Positions 42,703 to 55,860 of a DNA stretch of 64,000 nt are shown here, piece after piece. The DNA comes from Silene conica (taxonomy: Eukaryota; Streptophyta; Magnoliopsida; Caryophyllales; Caryophyllaceae): assembly GCA_029255685.2 (NCBI GenBank), contig CM055314.2, positions 42,490,772 to 42,554,771 on the forward strand, given 5' to 3'. The notes beneath the pieces are model-generated. The model saw only the letters and a list, made by a program, of their open reading frames with translations, was not told where the DNA came from and did no database searches. The translations under genes were made by a program, and so were the position numbers. Positions within the stretch are counted from its first letter, which is position 1; the number at the start of each line of letters is the position of its first letter.

Positions 42703-42842
42703 AAGTGATATCAGAGAGAACGATCCTCAGGTCTAAACTAAATGAATAATAATGAAGGTGGGAAGAGTCTAATAAAATGAACCCCGAGATAAAACTGATA
42801 GGAGCCCCCAAAAAAGAACGGGATGAGTTAGGGGCCCCTCAC
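42703..42842 (+). other. Start of the internal region of L1
   Basis: These 140 bases match the start of the L2 internal region (48600-48751, reverse complement): for example AACGATCCTCAGG, AATGAATAATAATGA and GGGATGAGTTAGGGGCCC-like text. They are cut at CTCAC by the insertion of L2 and continue at 62137. Confidence 0.7.
42706..42717 (+). other. Primer binding site of L1
   Basis: TGATATCAGAGA, two differences from the methionine-type TGGTATCAGAGC, stands just after the LTR end, in the place expected. Confidence 0.6.
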
Positions 42843-45800
42843 TGTAACACCCCCATATATTTAAGAGCCTTTAGCAAGACATTCTCAAAAAATAGAGCTG
42901 CTACCATCTCGGAATGTCCGAGGTAGTGAATAACAAAGTAAAACAAACCAAAGTACTTTATATAAATACTTATTAAATTTATACTTCTGGTATTACAACT
43001 ACTACGCAAAGAATGAAAGTACAACTGATGGTAACATCTAAGTAGGTGATCTAATTCTAAGTAGGTCCAAGCCATGTCTCTCTCCATGCCCAAGCTCCTA
43101 ATCCATCTGTCTTTGACCTGTAGAATCTACTCCCCATTCCGGATTATCGTAGGTGTACACGAATACACTGTCAACCTCGCGGTTGAGTAGGATAACACAA
43201 TAATTAAAATGCAACACATAAATGATATGCAAATGCCATGATATGCTCGAGCTCAATCACAATATCAATCTCAACCCGAAACACCAATCTCAAACCCGAA
43301 ACATCAAGCCATACCGAACCTCCCGGCAGATTATAATCGGTCGTCACCGAACACCAGCTCAATAACTGATAAGACACCAGGCCTGGTCTGCAGAACCACC
43401 CTGGGCTTTATATCAAATCAATATCCATTCCGTAACTTTCTCAGTAACCAATGCATGTGCCATGCTCATGAATGCAACAATACTCTTAATCAATCATGCA
43501 ATTAAATAATGAAATGCTCATGCCAATAATAATATTCAACACTCAATCCTACCAATATCATTCTCATATTACTCATGCTCAACATCCATAACACACAATC
43601 TAACAACCATTCATAACACATCATAGAGTATAGTGCCAGTGTATCCTACCTGAATAACAACATAATCCATCACGCAGCTAACATCCAATCAGTAGCATTA
43701 CTTCATCACATACTCGACACCTAATAAAATAATATACTCAATCACTAACTAATACAATAACGCAAATTAATATAATGTATCTATTATTTAAATTAACCAT
43801 TTAAATAATATAATACGCATAACGAGACCGTATCAATTATTACTTAGCAGCAATTTAATTAAATAAAGAATTATATAAATTATCACCAACAACTAAATAA
43901 CGATACTTGTCACATACGTATTACAATTATGGATATACGAACTTTATTATTAAAATTACAAAACGTTAAAACTTCACCCACGAGTATACATATGCAAATT
44001 CAATTACTTACGACTCAAGTACCCATAAGAAAACAACAATTACTTAATAATAATACTACTAATACTAACCATAATATTAATAATAATCATATTACATATA
44101 ATATTAATAACAATAATACTCAAACAAAGACAACAACAATGAATACTAATAATATATAATAACATAAGAATAATAATATCATGTTGAGAAACCACAACAA
44201 TAACAACCAAATAGTAATAATATAGTAATAATAATAATATTAGTAATAATAATAACAACATAACAATAACAATAATAATAATAATAACAACAACAACAAC
44301 AACAACAATAAGAATATTAACAACAATAAGAACACACAAAACACTCCCTCCCCTTAAGATTCTGGGTTTGAAACCCACAGGCAACAACACATTAAAACCA
44401 GTCCCCTCTTCTTCCTTTAGCTCACCCACGCACCCCTATATCACGGCCATATAACCACCAGCCAAGTCGCCCCTAGCCACCACTATCCACCCCATTCTCT
44501 CACTTACACCACGAACTATCACCACCACACTCTTGCTCCCACCTGAAACCGCCATAAACGCCCCTAAACACTGCCCAAACCCGACTACCCACAATTGTTA
44601 CTCTGTTCTTTGCACCATGCATGCGCACACCCTCTCTTCTCCCGCGTTTTCCGCTCACCATCAGACCTCCATACCACTGCCAGTCACCACCGTCATCACC
44701 ACTGAACCACGGTGATTACATGGGTGGTAAACACGGATTCTCGTTCTCCCATGAAACAACCCAAAACAACCCTAAACCGCATGTTGTTCACGCCACAACC
44801 CCCTTGTTTCTGCCCTATTTAAACGCCTTAAAACAGCCCTCCTCTAGTGGTACTCCGGCCACCACTAGCCACCCTACAACTACCCACATAACCTACCAAC
44901 TTGCTACTATCATTACCCATGAAATCGTACTCAAAATTAAACCAAAACAACAGTCGAATACGCAATTGAACACAAACAGAACACGCATAAACAATTCATC
45001 GGTCGACACTTATGGTGGCTGCCGTGACACCCACGGTGGTCCTATGGCCGAGTGAAGGTAACAAAATTGTTAGGGGTCCTACAAAGATTACCCACAACAT
45101 AAACCTTCAGTCGAAAGTTTGGAAAAAGGTATAAACAACTCACAAACTTACTGCTACGCAAAGGGGCGAAGACGATGGTAGTGTGGACTGTTCTTGCTTT
45201 GCTTTTCTTTCTTTTTGTCTTCTCTCAACACCAGGGCATGGTTTCTGAGTGTCTAAGGAGTAGGGAGGTAGAAGGGAGAGTAGGATTTTGCTTTACATTT
45301 GATGGAGGCAGAAGGGAGAGGAATTCAATTAGTATAGTATATGTCGATAGTGGTATGTAGATTAGCTAGGGTTTTGTTTTGGTGTTCATAAGTGGAACAG
45401 GTTTTCATAAGTTACGGTTCATAGCTTACTCACGCCCAAGCCCATCACGCTTCTCAAAGACTTACACTCCATTCCCGACTCATAACTTAAATTAATTATG
45501 AGAATATAATTTTTATTAGAACTAATATAAATACATATATAAAAATTAGGATTTAAATATAATTATGACTTAAATAATAAAACAAGTATAAATGAGAAAT
45601 AAATATAAAATATGAAATATATTTAATTATAAATATATTATCAAAATAAAGAAATACGAATGAAATGTCATTTTATGAAATAAAAAAAATCGAATATAAA
45701 ATGATTATAAAATACGAAACAATCGTAGAAATACGATTTATAAAATAATAATAGTTTACGTGAAATACTTTATAAACATTCCATTTGAAATACTTGTATA

Positions 45801-45849
45801 AAACATGGTTTGACTGTCGTTGACCAAGGCTAAAATAAGGGGTATTACC
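42843..45849 (-). repeat. 3' LTR of L2
   Basis: A 3007-base LTR; on the minus strand it ends GGGGGTGTTACA. It includes a run of AAT/AAC triplets (about 44030-44330) and a stretch rich in CCAC-type text (44400-45060). Small frames here are by-products of these runs and no gene is supported. Confidence 0.85.
44030..44330. repeat. AAT/AAC triplet-rich tract in the L2 3' LTR
   Basis: An impure microsatellite of AATAATAAT and AACAACAAC runs. The equivalent tract in the other LTR lies at 49920-50205 and differs in length, as expected of slippage. Confidence 0.8.
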
Positions 45850-48751
45850 GTCTTCCCTCTTTAAAATGAACTTCGTCCCGAAGTTCCCCACCCCATAACG
45901 GTAAAGAACTTATAACAAACATGAAACAATCACAAATAGCACTTATATAGACTTCAAAACACGAAATGTTACATTCTACCCACGTTAAGAGAACTTTGTC
46001 CCCAAAGTTGAACGCATAACTAAGTTAAAGATACTTCACGAATCACAGTATAATGCATAATAGAAGTAAACAGGATTATAAGTATATTCGAACAATCACG
46101 ACATATCAATTTTACATGCTATAACAACTAGTCATATCATAAACCTTTAAAATTATACAATCCTATCCTCCTTAAAGCATGGTTACGTCCTCGTAACCCC
46201 ATTACAAAATTCCGCATCCAGTGTTCAAGCAATCATCGAACACATCCAATGTTCAAGCAATCATCGAAACAACAGTCATAAGTCATTTGATAAGTTAATT
46301 ACCCTATACTAGACAACTATCATCCGGCTTTTAAGGCAATCAAACACAGTTGGCAATTTCACATTATGCAGTAAAGCAAAGTTAGGTTAGTTAACACGTA
46401 TATACCCTTGAAATCTCATTTAACACAATTTAACATATTTACACCAATGTAGACAATCAGCTAACTCATAGTTCATAATTGACAAATTAAAACATTTCAT
46501 GATCATAATCATATTATAGAAGCAAAATCATATTATAGAAAAGACATAAAGCAAATTTTAACTAATGTAATTAACATGGGGCATTAACATATTTCCCGAG
46601 GTATACACCAATCTTAGACAAGGAAAACAGCTTAGCATCTCCAGGTATAAAGAAGTTAAACCAATTAATAATTCAATATATTGCGATTAGATTTTAAACA
46701 TAGCAGTGTGCAATCCACTTTGTGGCATAACAATATACAAGAAAAATTTATAAAGATTAGAATCGCAGGGAACTAGACAAAGATATACCATTAATATATG
46801 AAAGAACATCAACAAGATTCACATTGTTCACAATACTCACACTTACTTATAACAATTAGATTGCTACATCATGCTAATGATTTTACCAGTTAAATTTATT
46901 CTACCACGTGTCCAGACTCTTCTCCGATGAACATGATTTTAACAATACTTATGAACACCACATAATTATTTTGAGGTCATAGCAATAAAAGCAATAGCGT
47001 CCGTATAATTGAAACTACTTTATATAAAGCTCAACGAAATGACAAGGTTACATTATCATATAATAGCGTTCATATTCATATCATATGCCTATTGTTCATG
47101 TTACTAATGACATAACAGAGTATTACATGGTTACATCACAAAATTCATATTTGATTCAACTTTTAATATAAAACTTTATCATTTCAACAATCATATATCA
47201 CGCAGCAACTTCCAAAAATCATAATTAAATAACCGCTTAGCTATTTTGCGAGCTATTATAGTTTTTAGAAAATATAATGAAATAAGTAATTATAGGAAAA
47301 TAAGTCAAAAGCATATCTTAAGGGAATTATTTATAACAATGTATACAACTCAATTGATCTGAACAGAGACCTTACTGCAGTTAGACGGAAATTTGGGCAA
47401 CTTGCTAAAATCACAATTAAATAACGACCCGTTACGATTTTACGTGGCTTATCATTTTGAAAACATGAATGAATATTCTAAACAGTGGACTTAAAACTAT
47501 GCACAAACAATAATCAAGTTTCAAATTATTTCCTTTGCAAAAACATGGGTCAAAACAAAAATGTACAGTAACAATCTGACCACTGTCAACTAAAATGTTT
47601 ATTTCTCTCAAAATATAATTCGTATTAACATGAAACCAAAAGCATTAGAAAGCTAAATCAGAAGGTTATCACACATAAAATTTTCACATTCATATAGAGA
47701 ACACAATTTAAATGACAGCCTGTACGAACAAGATAACATACTAGAAATTTTATTACAATTTTGGTTCCTAAAAAAAAAAATTGATTCACATTATCACACT
47801 TGAACACAACAATTCTTTCTCTAAAACATGTTGACATATCATTTGAAGCATTAATTGTCATCTAGAAAACGGTAAAGATTGCGAAGCCGAAAATAAAGTC
47901 AACTAAATAACTCAATAATCATGTATGTATAGACAATGCATTAGTTTCTATTATCGTGCCAACACAACTTATTAGGGTACGGAAATATATCCTAGAAATC
48001 ACTAAGGTGCTACTTAGCAGCAACTCATTACGCATATCATGATACTGTATCTCTACCTAAGGGTTCCGGGATCATATAGCCGCATGCATATCACGAGACA
48101 TGGATTACTATAACATATAAATCTGTTCATTCTTATTCAAATACCAAACAATATATTACATAGTTACGATAGTCTTTTAATAACAAGATATCATATGGAC
48201 ATTTCGAAACACCAAAATCATATGATCACATCACTCTAAATATTTGTTTAGTAAATATACATCAATTCTCTGAAAATTTTATTTCAATCATTCAGATCAA
48301 TCAGCATTTCAATATCAGTCGTATTCTTCTAATGCACATCATCATACAAGTCAAGCTCATTTATCAAACTCATATTCCAATTTTCATGTTCTCGATACTT
48401 GAAATTATATATCTCAATTAACATTCGATATCAACCTCATGTTTCACAATACAGATTACCAACAATATTTCACATTATAACTTACCTCGTTCCTTTACTG
48501 CGGAAATGTTAGTACAATATAGATTGGGTCTTTTCCTTCATTCTATACTACCCACTCTCTACATCTCTCAAGGGTGACCAGGTTAGACTGAAAGGGCTAG
48601 TGGCTTGGGTTTGAGGGGGGCCCTAACTCAACCCAATCCTAGGGCTCCTAACAGTTACTAGCCTGGCCTAGGTTTCATTTATTAGACTCTTCCTATGTTC
48701 ATTATTATTCATTTGTTTTAGGCCTGAGGATCGTTCGCTCTGATACCACTT
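45850..48751 (-). other. Internal region of L2, no genes
   Basis: An AT-rich stretch of 2.9 kb without a coding region. Near its 3' end it has two terminus-like sequences about 120 bases apart: the CTTCGGGACGAAGTTC end at 45868-45886 just before the LTR, and a similar CTTTGGGGACAAAGTTC-like sequence at about 45990-46014 followed by TGTAACA (45967-45973). Homologous sequence of L1 lies at 62142-63691. Confidence 0.7.
48737..48748 (-). other. Primer binding site of L2
   Basis: On the minus strand TGGTATCAGAGC follows the 5' LTR end after a few bases: the initiator methionine tRNA type. Confidence 0.85.
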
Positions 48752-51295
48752 TGTAACACCCCCATTTATTTAAGAGCCTTTACCAAGACATTCTCAATAA
48801 ATAGAGCTGTTACCATCTCAGAATGTCCGAGGTAGTGAATAACAAAGTAAAACAAACCAAAGTACTTTATATAAATACTGATTCTGGTATTACAACTACT
48901 ACGCAAAGAATAAAAGTACAACTGATGGTAACATCTAAGTAGGTGATCTAATTCTAAGTAGGTCCAAGCCATGTCTCTCTCCATGCCCAAGCTCCTAATC
49001 CATCTGTCTCTGACCTGTAGAATCTACTCCCCATTCCGGATCATCGTAGGTGTACACGAATACTGTCAACCTCGCGGTTGAGTAGGAGAACACAATAATT
49101 AAAATGCAACAGATAAATGATATGCAAATGCCATGATAAGCTCGAGCTCAATCAAAATCTCAATCTCAACCCGAAACACCAATCTCAAACCCGAAACACC
49201 AAGCCATACCGAACCTCCCGGCAGACTATAATCGGTCGTCACCGAACACCAGCTCAATAGCTGATAAGACACCAGGCCTAGTCTGCAGAACCACCCTGGG
49301 CTTTATATCAAATCAATATCCATTCCGTAACTTTCTCCGTAACCAATGCATATGCCATGCTCATGAATGCAACAATACTCTTAATCAATCATGCTATTAA
49401 ATAATGAAATGCTCATGCCAATAATAATAATCAACACTCAATCCAACCAATATCATTCTCATATTACTCATGCTCAGCATCCATAACACACAATCCAACA
49501 ACCATTCATAACACATCATAGAGTATAGTGCCAGTGTATCCTATCTGGATAGCAACATAATCCATCACGCAACTAACATCCAATCAGTAGCATTACTTCA
49601 TCACATACTCGACACCTAATAAAATAATATACTCAATCACTAACTAATACAATAACGCAAATTAAATAATGTATCTATTATTTAAATTAACCATTTAAAT
49701 AATATAATAAGCATAACGAGACCGTATCAATTATTACTTAGCAGCAATTTAATTAAATAAAGAATTATATAAATTATCACCAACAACTAAATAACGATAC
49801 TTGTCACACACGTATTACAATTATGAGATACGAACTTTATTATTAAAATTACAAAACGTCAAAACTTAACCCACGAGTATACATATGCAAATTCAATTAC
49901 TTACGACTCAAGTACCCATAAGAAAACAACAATTACTGAATAATAATACTACTAATACTAACCATAATATTAATAATAATCATATTACATATAATATTGA
50001 TAACAATAATACTCAAACAAAGACAACAACAATGAATACTAATAATATATAATAACATAATAATAATAGTATCATGTTGAGAAACCACAACAATAACAAC
50101 CCAATAGTAATAATAATAATATTAATAATAATAATAACAACATAACAATAACAATAATAATAACAATAATAATAACAACAATAAGAATATTAACAACAAT
50201 AAGAACACACAAAACACCCATCCCCTTAATGTTCTGGGTTTGAAACCCACAGCCAACAACATATTAAAACCAGTCACCTCTTCTTCCTTTAGCTCACCCA
50301 CGCACCCCTATATCACGACCATATAACGACCAGACAAGTCGCCCCTAGCCACTACTATCCACCCCATTCTCTCGCCTGCACCACGAACTATCACCACAAC
50401 ACTCATTCTCCCACCTGAAACCGCCATAAACGCCCCTAAACACTGCCCAAACCCGACTACCCACAATTGTTACTCCGTTCTTTGCAACATGCCTGCGCAC
50501 ACCCTCTCTTCTCCCGCGTTTTCCGCTCACCATCAGACCTCCATACCACTTCCAGTCACCACCGTCATCACCACTGACCCACGGTGATTACATGGGTGGC
50601 AAACACGGGTTCTCATTCTCCCATGAAACAACCCAAAACAACCCTAAACCGCATGCTGTTCACGTCACAACCCCCTGTTTCTGCCCTATTTAAACGCCTT
50701 AAAACAGCCCTCCTTTGGTGGTACTCCGGCCACCACTAGCCACCCTACAACTACCCACATAACCTACCAACTTCCTACTATCATTACCCATGAAATCGTA
50801 CTCAAAATTAAACCAAAACAACAGTCGAATACGCAATTGAACACAAACAGAACACGCATAAACAATTCTTCGGTCAGCACTTATGGTGGCTGCCGTGACA
50901 CCCACGGTGGTCATATGGCCGAGTTAAGGTAACAAAATTGTCAGGGGTCCTACAAATATTACCCACAACATAAACCTTAAGTCGAAAGTTTGGAAAAAGG
51001 TATAAACAACTCACAAACTTACTGCTGCGCAAAGGGGCGAAGACGATGGTAGTGTGGACTACTCTTGCTTTCCTTTTCTTTCTTTTTGTTCTTCTCTCGA
51101 CACCAGGGCATGTTTTATGAGTGTCTAAGGAGTACGGAGGCAGATGGGAGAGTAGGATTTTGCTTTACGTTTGATGGAGGCAGAAGGGAGAGGAATAAAA
51201 ATAGTATAGTATATGTCGATTGTGGTATGTAGATTAGCTAGGGTTTTGTTTTGGTGGTCATAAGTGGAACGGGTTTTCATAAGTTCAGTTCATAG
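48752..51295 (-). repeat. 5' LTR of L2, larger part
   Basis: This part matches 42843-45400 with a few percent divergence and a small length difference near 48868. It is interrupted at 51295 by the gag-only copia element and resumes at 60223-60272 and 61750-62136. Confidence 0.85.
49920..50205. repeat. AAT/AAC triplet-rich tract in the L2 5' LTR
   Basis: Counterpart of the tract at 44030-44330, shorter in the later half. Confidence 0.8.
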
Positions 51296-52577
51296 TGTTG
51301 GAGGAAGTGTCCTCGAAAATAGTGTGTTGACATAATTAAAACTCATTTGAATGAAACACAACTGGGAGTGTTACTCTTTTAATGTCGACTGATCAACATT
51401 TACCGATAATGATTTGCTGTCTAGAGTTTGACATTATCGTCATATGATGGTGGTGATCAGTTGATCCCTTTAGGTCATATCTTTAGGGAATTCCGTCTCA
51501 ATGGAAGAATTAATTAATATTGTATTGGATACAAATTAATTAATAACTAGAAATTTTGGAAATAATTTTACATGACGAATATTTTATAATGGGATTATAA
51601 TAATAAAAGTAAAAGTAATAAAATCGTTTTATTACTCGTTTTTTTTTATTCGTTTGGGAAACGATTAAATTGAGAATGAACACGGTTGATCATAAAATTA
51701 CAAAGAGTTGTAATTAAATTATGATTTTACATTTTTTATACAATAATAATTTCGAATTATCAGTATAATTATTTAAATGTAATAAATTTGTAAATTATGG
51801 ATTTTAATAGTTAAATTGCATAATTAACAAATTGGGTCATGTGTTATGGAACATATGTAACATGTTACAAATTAACACAATTGACAAAGATAAAATGGGT
51901 CCATTTTGAACCACATTTCATCCGTGTAGTGTGTACTATGTTATGAGGTTGTGTGTGTAAGTAGGTAAGGGGATTGTGTGTAAGATACATAAAGAATATG
52001 TGTAAGGCAGATTTGAGCCTTTGTGTAAGAGTGTAAGAGAGCATGCATAGGCCATGAAGGCTTGACATGGCCGGCCATGTGCTCACTCATGTGAGCATTG
52101 TTGCTCTATAAATACCACACTATCCACCACCACAATCCTGCTAGTTCTTAAGAGATTATTGATGCACATACTCATCTATGTACTACAACCTCATTCATGC
52201 TAGTAACACTAAGAAAATTAGTTTTTCTAAGTAAACATTATTTCCCATACTAACAATATTAAGAGGTAATATTATTATTTCTAGTATACTAATTCTATTT
52301 TTCTAGTAACAAAAATAGTCTTAGTTTGAGATCGGGTCCTTGATACGTATCTTTTGGAGACGATTTTTGTTAGATCTTTATAAGGGTATTTCGTTTATTG
52401 AAGACTCAAATAATAGGTGATTATTGAGTATAAACCTTCTAAAACCAATGTAAGGACAATCACATCTTATGATATCATCATGCATGCATAAGATCTTATT
52501 CATTTTTATAACCTAAACTTAAAGAAACAAAAATCACATTAGTTTTGAGTATAAAATCAGGAACTTAGTTTCCAACA
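51296..52577 (+). repeat. 5' LTR of the gag-only copia element
   Basis: A 1282-base LTR with a TATA box at 52106-52114. Confidence 0.92.
52106..52114 (+). promoter_or_regulatory. TATA box in the copia LTR
   Basis: CTATAAATA stands after TGTGAGCATTGTTG and before a CCACACTATCCACC stretch. It is the likely core promoter; the same sequence is at 59751-59759 in the 3' LTR. Confidence 0.6.
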
Positions 52578-52579
52578 AG

Positions 52580-52591
52580 TGGGATCAGAGC
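52580..52591 (+). other. Primer binding site of the gag-only copia element
   Basis: TGGGATCAGAGC, one difference from the methionine-type TGGTATCAGAGC, two bases after the LTR. Confidence 0.75.
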
Positions 52592-54951
52592 ATTACGATT
52601 GTTGCATGCATGATCGGATTCATGTTTTATGTTAAACGGATTAACATATTAATTTCGAAATTTTTGTATTTATTATGATAATCACAAAATAATTTTGCAT
52701 GTTAAAGTTTCTGATTCTAAAATGGTTTTAGGATATAAAAATAATTTTATGGATTTTTATTGTTCATTTTTATATTTATTTGCATATTTTGTAATTTAAA
52801 TCGGTTTTAAACAACAATTAATGGGAAAAATAGTTAAACATAGTTTCTGGCCGTGATTTTTTGATATGTTCTCACATGCATATGTTATATATTGTATATG
52901 ATTTTTCGTAACAAATGGAGTTATTATCCATGGATTATGAATTTTATGAGATAAATAGTCATAATATGAGTTAAAATGGGTATAGGAGGTTATATTTCGA
53001 ATTTGACCTTAAAATTTTTATGAGAAGTCACATGCAATATATAAAGTACCTGTATGAATTTTCGGAATTTTTGGACTTATTTTGCATGATTAATGATTTT
53101 TATAGTAAAAATCGTATTAATAGTGACTCAAATTCGAATTTAATAGTTATAGTTGGAATTTTGCCATAAAAACTTTACACAATGTCACATGCAATATTTA
53201 CAAAATGTATGTATGTTTTTAGAATTTATTCTCAAGTGATGCAAGTTTTTTTTTATTTTAATAGTTAAAATCGGCTATAAAATGACTTATGCTGTTAAAA
53301 ATAGTTAATCTTAATATTATGGCATAAAATTTTACCCATAGATGTCTTATATAATAGGAACATCAGATCTAAAATTTGGATATCAAAAAGTTTCTGTTTT
53401 TATGATTATTAATTTTTATGAGTTAATTAGCTAATAATCGTAATTTATGAGTCGTAAAAATAAAATTTCGAGCATGGTCTGTAATTTTTGTTCATTTTCA
53501 GATTCTAATATATATTTTAGGATGACTAAAAATTTATGGCAATTTATTGCAAGTTTTTATAATTTAAATCGGAGTTTTAACCATAAAAACGACTATTATA
53601 CGATTTATTTAAGAAATAAACTATAAATATTTGCATAAGACCATTTTATTAATTTCTGAATTTTAGAAAATTTCCAGAATGTTTAAAATGTTTGAATTTT
53701 AAATTCTGAATTTTAATGACTCATTTGGCCATATTTTGTTTATTTTTCCGAAAATACAAGTAATTTATGAACAATAATGCAAAATCAAGTTAAATCATGA
53801 TCAAACATTAGTAGAGACTAAACATTGATTCTTAAAGTATGTTAGGATGATTAGCTTGGACATAAATGAGATTTATGTAATTTTGATGATTTTAATAGTT
53901 AAAGTCGCGCATATCCGTAAAAACCGTAAACAAATATGAGATATTTGCTCCCATAAGGCGATTTGGCATTAAAAATTGAGCATGTGCATACATATTTTAT
54001 TATTGCATTTTATTTAATGTGAATGTCATATTTGAATGTTTTTATATAATTCGGAATTATGTAATTTTTCTTAGTATGGCCTAAGTTTTAATCAATATTA
54101 CCCGCAATGAAAGGGAATATTGATTCGGTTGTAATTTTATGTGATCTCGTATCACGGTGTTTTCCTGGATGGCGTGCCAATGAAGTTCAAGGGACCATGG
54201 AGTTGATTTTTGAATTTGTAATAGTTAATTAGTTTTTACTATTACTAGGAAGGCCATACTAGGATTTTAATGCTTTATTGCTTTTATTTTTTTTTTTGCA
54301 TTATTTATATGTTTACATATATAGCCAAATCGCCATTAACGTGCATATTAGTTTAGATCGTTAAAAACGACCGTGTCAATTATAATTATCGAGTTCACCG
54401 ATTTAATTCGCTTAAAGGAGATAGATAATAAATTGACAAGACCTCTATATTAAACGAAAACAATTGAGAATTAGCCTTACCAAATAGTAGAACCCATGAG
54501 CATCTATTTCGTGGGGTGGTGTTAGTCCAGTGGGCAGTACGAACCTCATTACGTAGGATAAGTGCGGCGATGAGGTGGATTCAGTCCAGTGGGCGGATCG
54601 CATCTCAATGCAATTGAAATTTGGTTTGTACTCAACGGAAGTGTAGAGGACCAGTGGTCAATGTCTTCCGGGCTAAGATGAATGAATTATGATTTGTCAT
54701 CAACCAAGAGTTCTATGGTAGAACCGTTTTATTTTAACCAACCAAACCATATCATTGGGTCGGAGTTCCAGTGGTTCACAATTTCGGTAGTATGGGTTTG
54801 GGTCTTGGAATCATTTATAAAATTGGATAGAGGTCATTTATAGATGCAACAACTTAGTAAAATGGTTTACAAGTTAGAATTAAAACGATTAGCATTTAAT
54901 TTCTTCATATGTTTAAAATTTTGTAGTTAAGTCTTCAAATCAATATCAATC
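52592..54951 (+). other. Long leader of the gag-only copia element
   Basis: This 2.4-kb leader has no gene. Between about 52780 and 53920 it contains five diverged copies of a motif like TTTTAATAGTTAAAATCG, about 150-300 bases apart, suggesting old internal duplications. The part from 54120 has text shared with the leader of the copia element at 103-8604. Confidence 0.6.
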
Positions 54952-55860
54952 ATGACCGCTTCCACCACTACAAATACTTCATGGTTACGTTCCTTCATGG
55001 ATCGTTGTAAGCTAGAAAAGAATGGGGCAAACTTTGCCGATTGGGATGCCCAACTATTGTTGGCGGCAGAAGGTGACGGTAAGACCGAATTCCTCATCGA
55101 ATAATCACCTCCTGAACCTGCAGAAAATGCCACCGCCGCGGCAAGGCGACCCTATGATACTTATCAGAAGGAGTCTGCGGCAATCAAAAATGTTTTGATC
55201 TTCTCGATGGAGCCGGAACTCCAAAGGAGTGCCATAAAGATTGGCACGGCCTATGAGATCTACTCTAGGTTTGTGACAATGTTCTCGAAGGCTTTGAAAA
55301 TTGTCCATTACGAGGCGGCATCGGCCTTCTTTGATCTCAACCTTAAGGAGGGGCAAAAGGTTAGCCCACATGTGCTCAAGTTGATTGAGCATGTAGAAAC
55401 CCTAAGGATGAATCAAGTGAACATTCCTAAGGAACTTGTGATTGACAGAATCCTCCACTCCTTGTCTAAAGTGAAAACTTATGTACAATTCCGGGTGAAT
55501 TTAAACATGAGAAACCAAGACATCTCTCTCGATGAATTGCACAATATGCTCGTGCAAGCTGAAAGGGATATGGGCCTAAATGTTAGTTCCCCTAAGGATG
55601 TGCTCAACATTAATGTTAAGAGCAAAAGAAAGTTCAAAAGGAAGGGTAAGGCAAAAGGGAAGCAACCTTCCAAAGGTTCAAAGAAAGTGTCTTCTGAGGC
55701 AAGTATCTCAAATTCCAAGAAGAGCCCTCATCAAGAAGCTAACTGCTTTTATTGCAATAGCAAAGGACATTGGAAGAGCAACTGTTCCAAATATCTCAGC
55801 GATCTCAAAGCTGGTAAAATTCTTCCAGTAGGTACGATAACTATCCGAATTTTATGTTAA
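54952..55860 (+). pseudogene. gag of the gag-only copia element
   Basis: The region encodes a copia-type gag: TSWLRSFMDRCKLEKNGANF and DWDAQLLLAA near the start, AIKNVLIFSMEPELQRS, FFDLNLKEGQKVSPHVLKLI, ILHSLSKVKTYVQFRVNLNM and LVQAERDMGLN, then a Lys-rich linker and a CCHC zinc knuckle CFYCNSKGHWKSNC. It is clearly homologous to the gag part of the polyprotein at 2925-6623 (AIKNVLIYAMESNLQRR, FFEAKLQKGQAVSPHILNMI). It would form particles that pack the element RNA; all enzymes must come from another element. Fossil with about one break. Confidence 0.82.

Noticed and set aside
41591-42842. Host intergenic DNA between element C and L2
   Set aside because: It ends in an LTR terminus with a primer-site-like sequence, matches L2 in reverse complement and continues at 62137 after the CTCAC duplication, so it is part of L1.
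44040-44429. Frame rich in Ile/Val/Leu on the minus strand, resembling a membrane protein
   Set aside because: It is a translation of the AAT/AAC triplet tract in the L2 LTR and is not conserved in the other LTR copy.
44533-45360. Cluster of small frames with Pro/Thr-rich products, which could be taken for a small host gene
   Set aside because: The same DNA is present in both LTRs of L2 with length changes that break the frames. It is LTR sequence.
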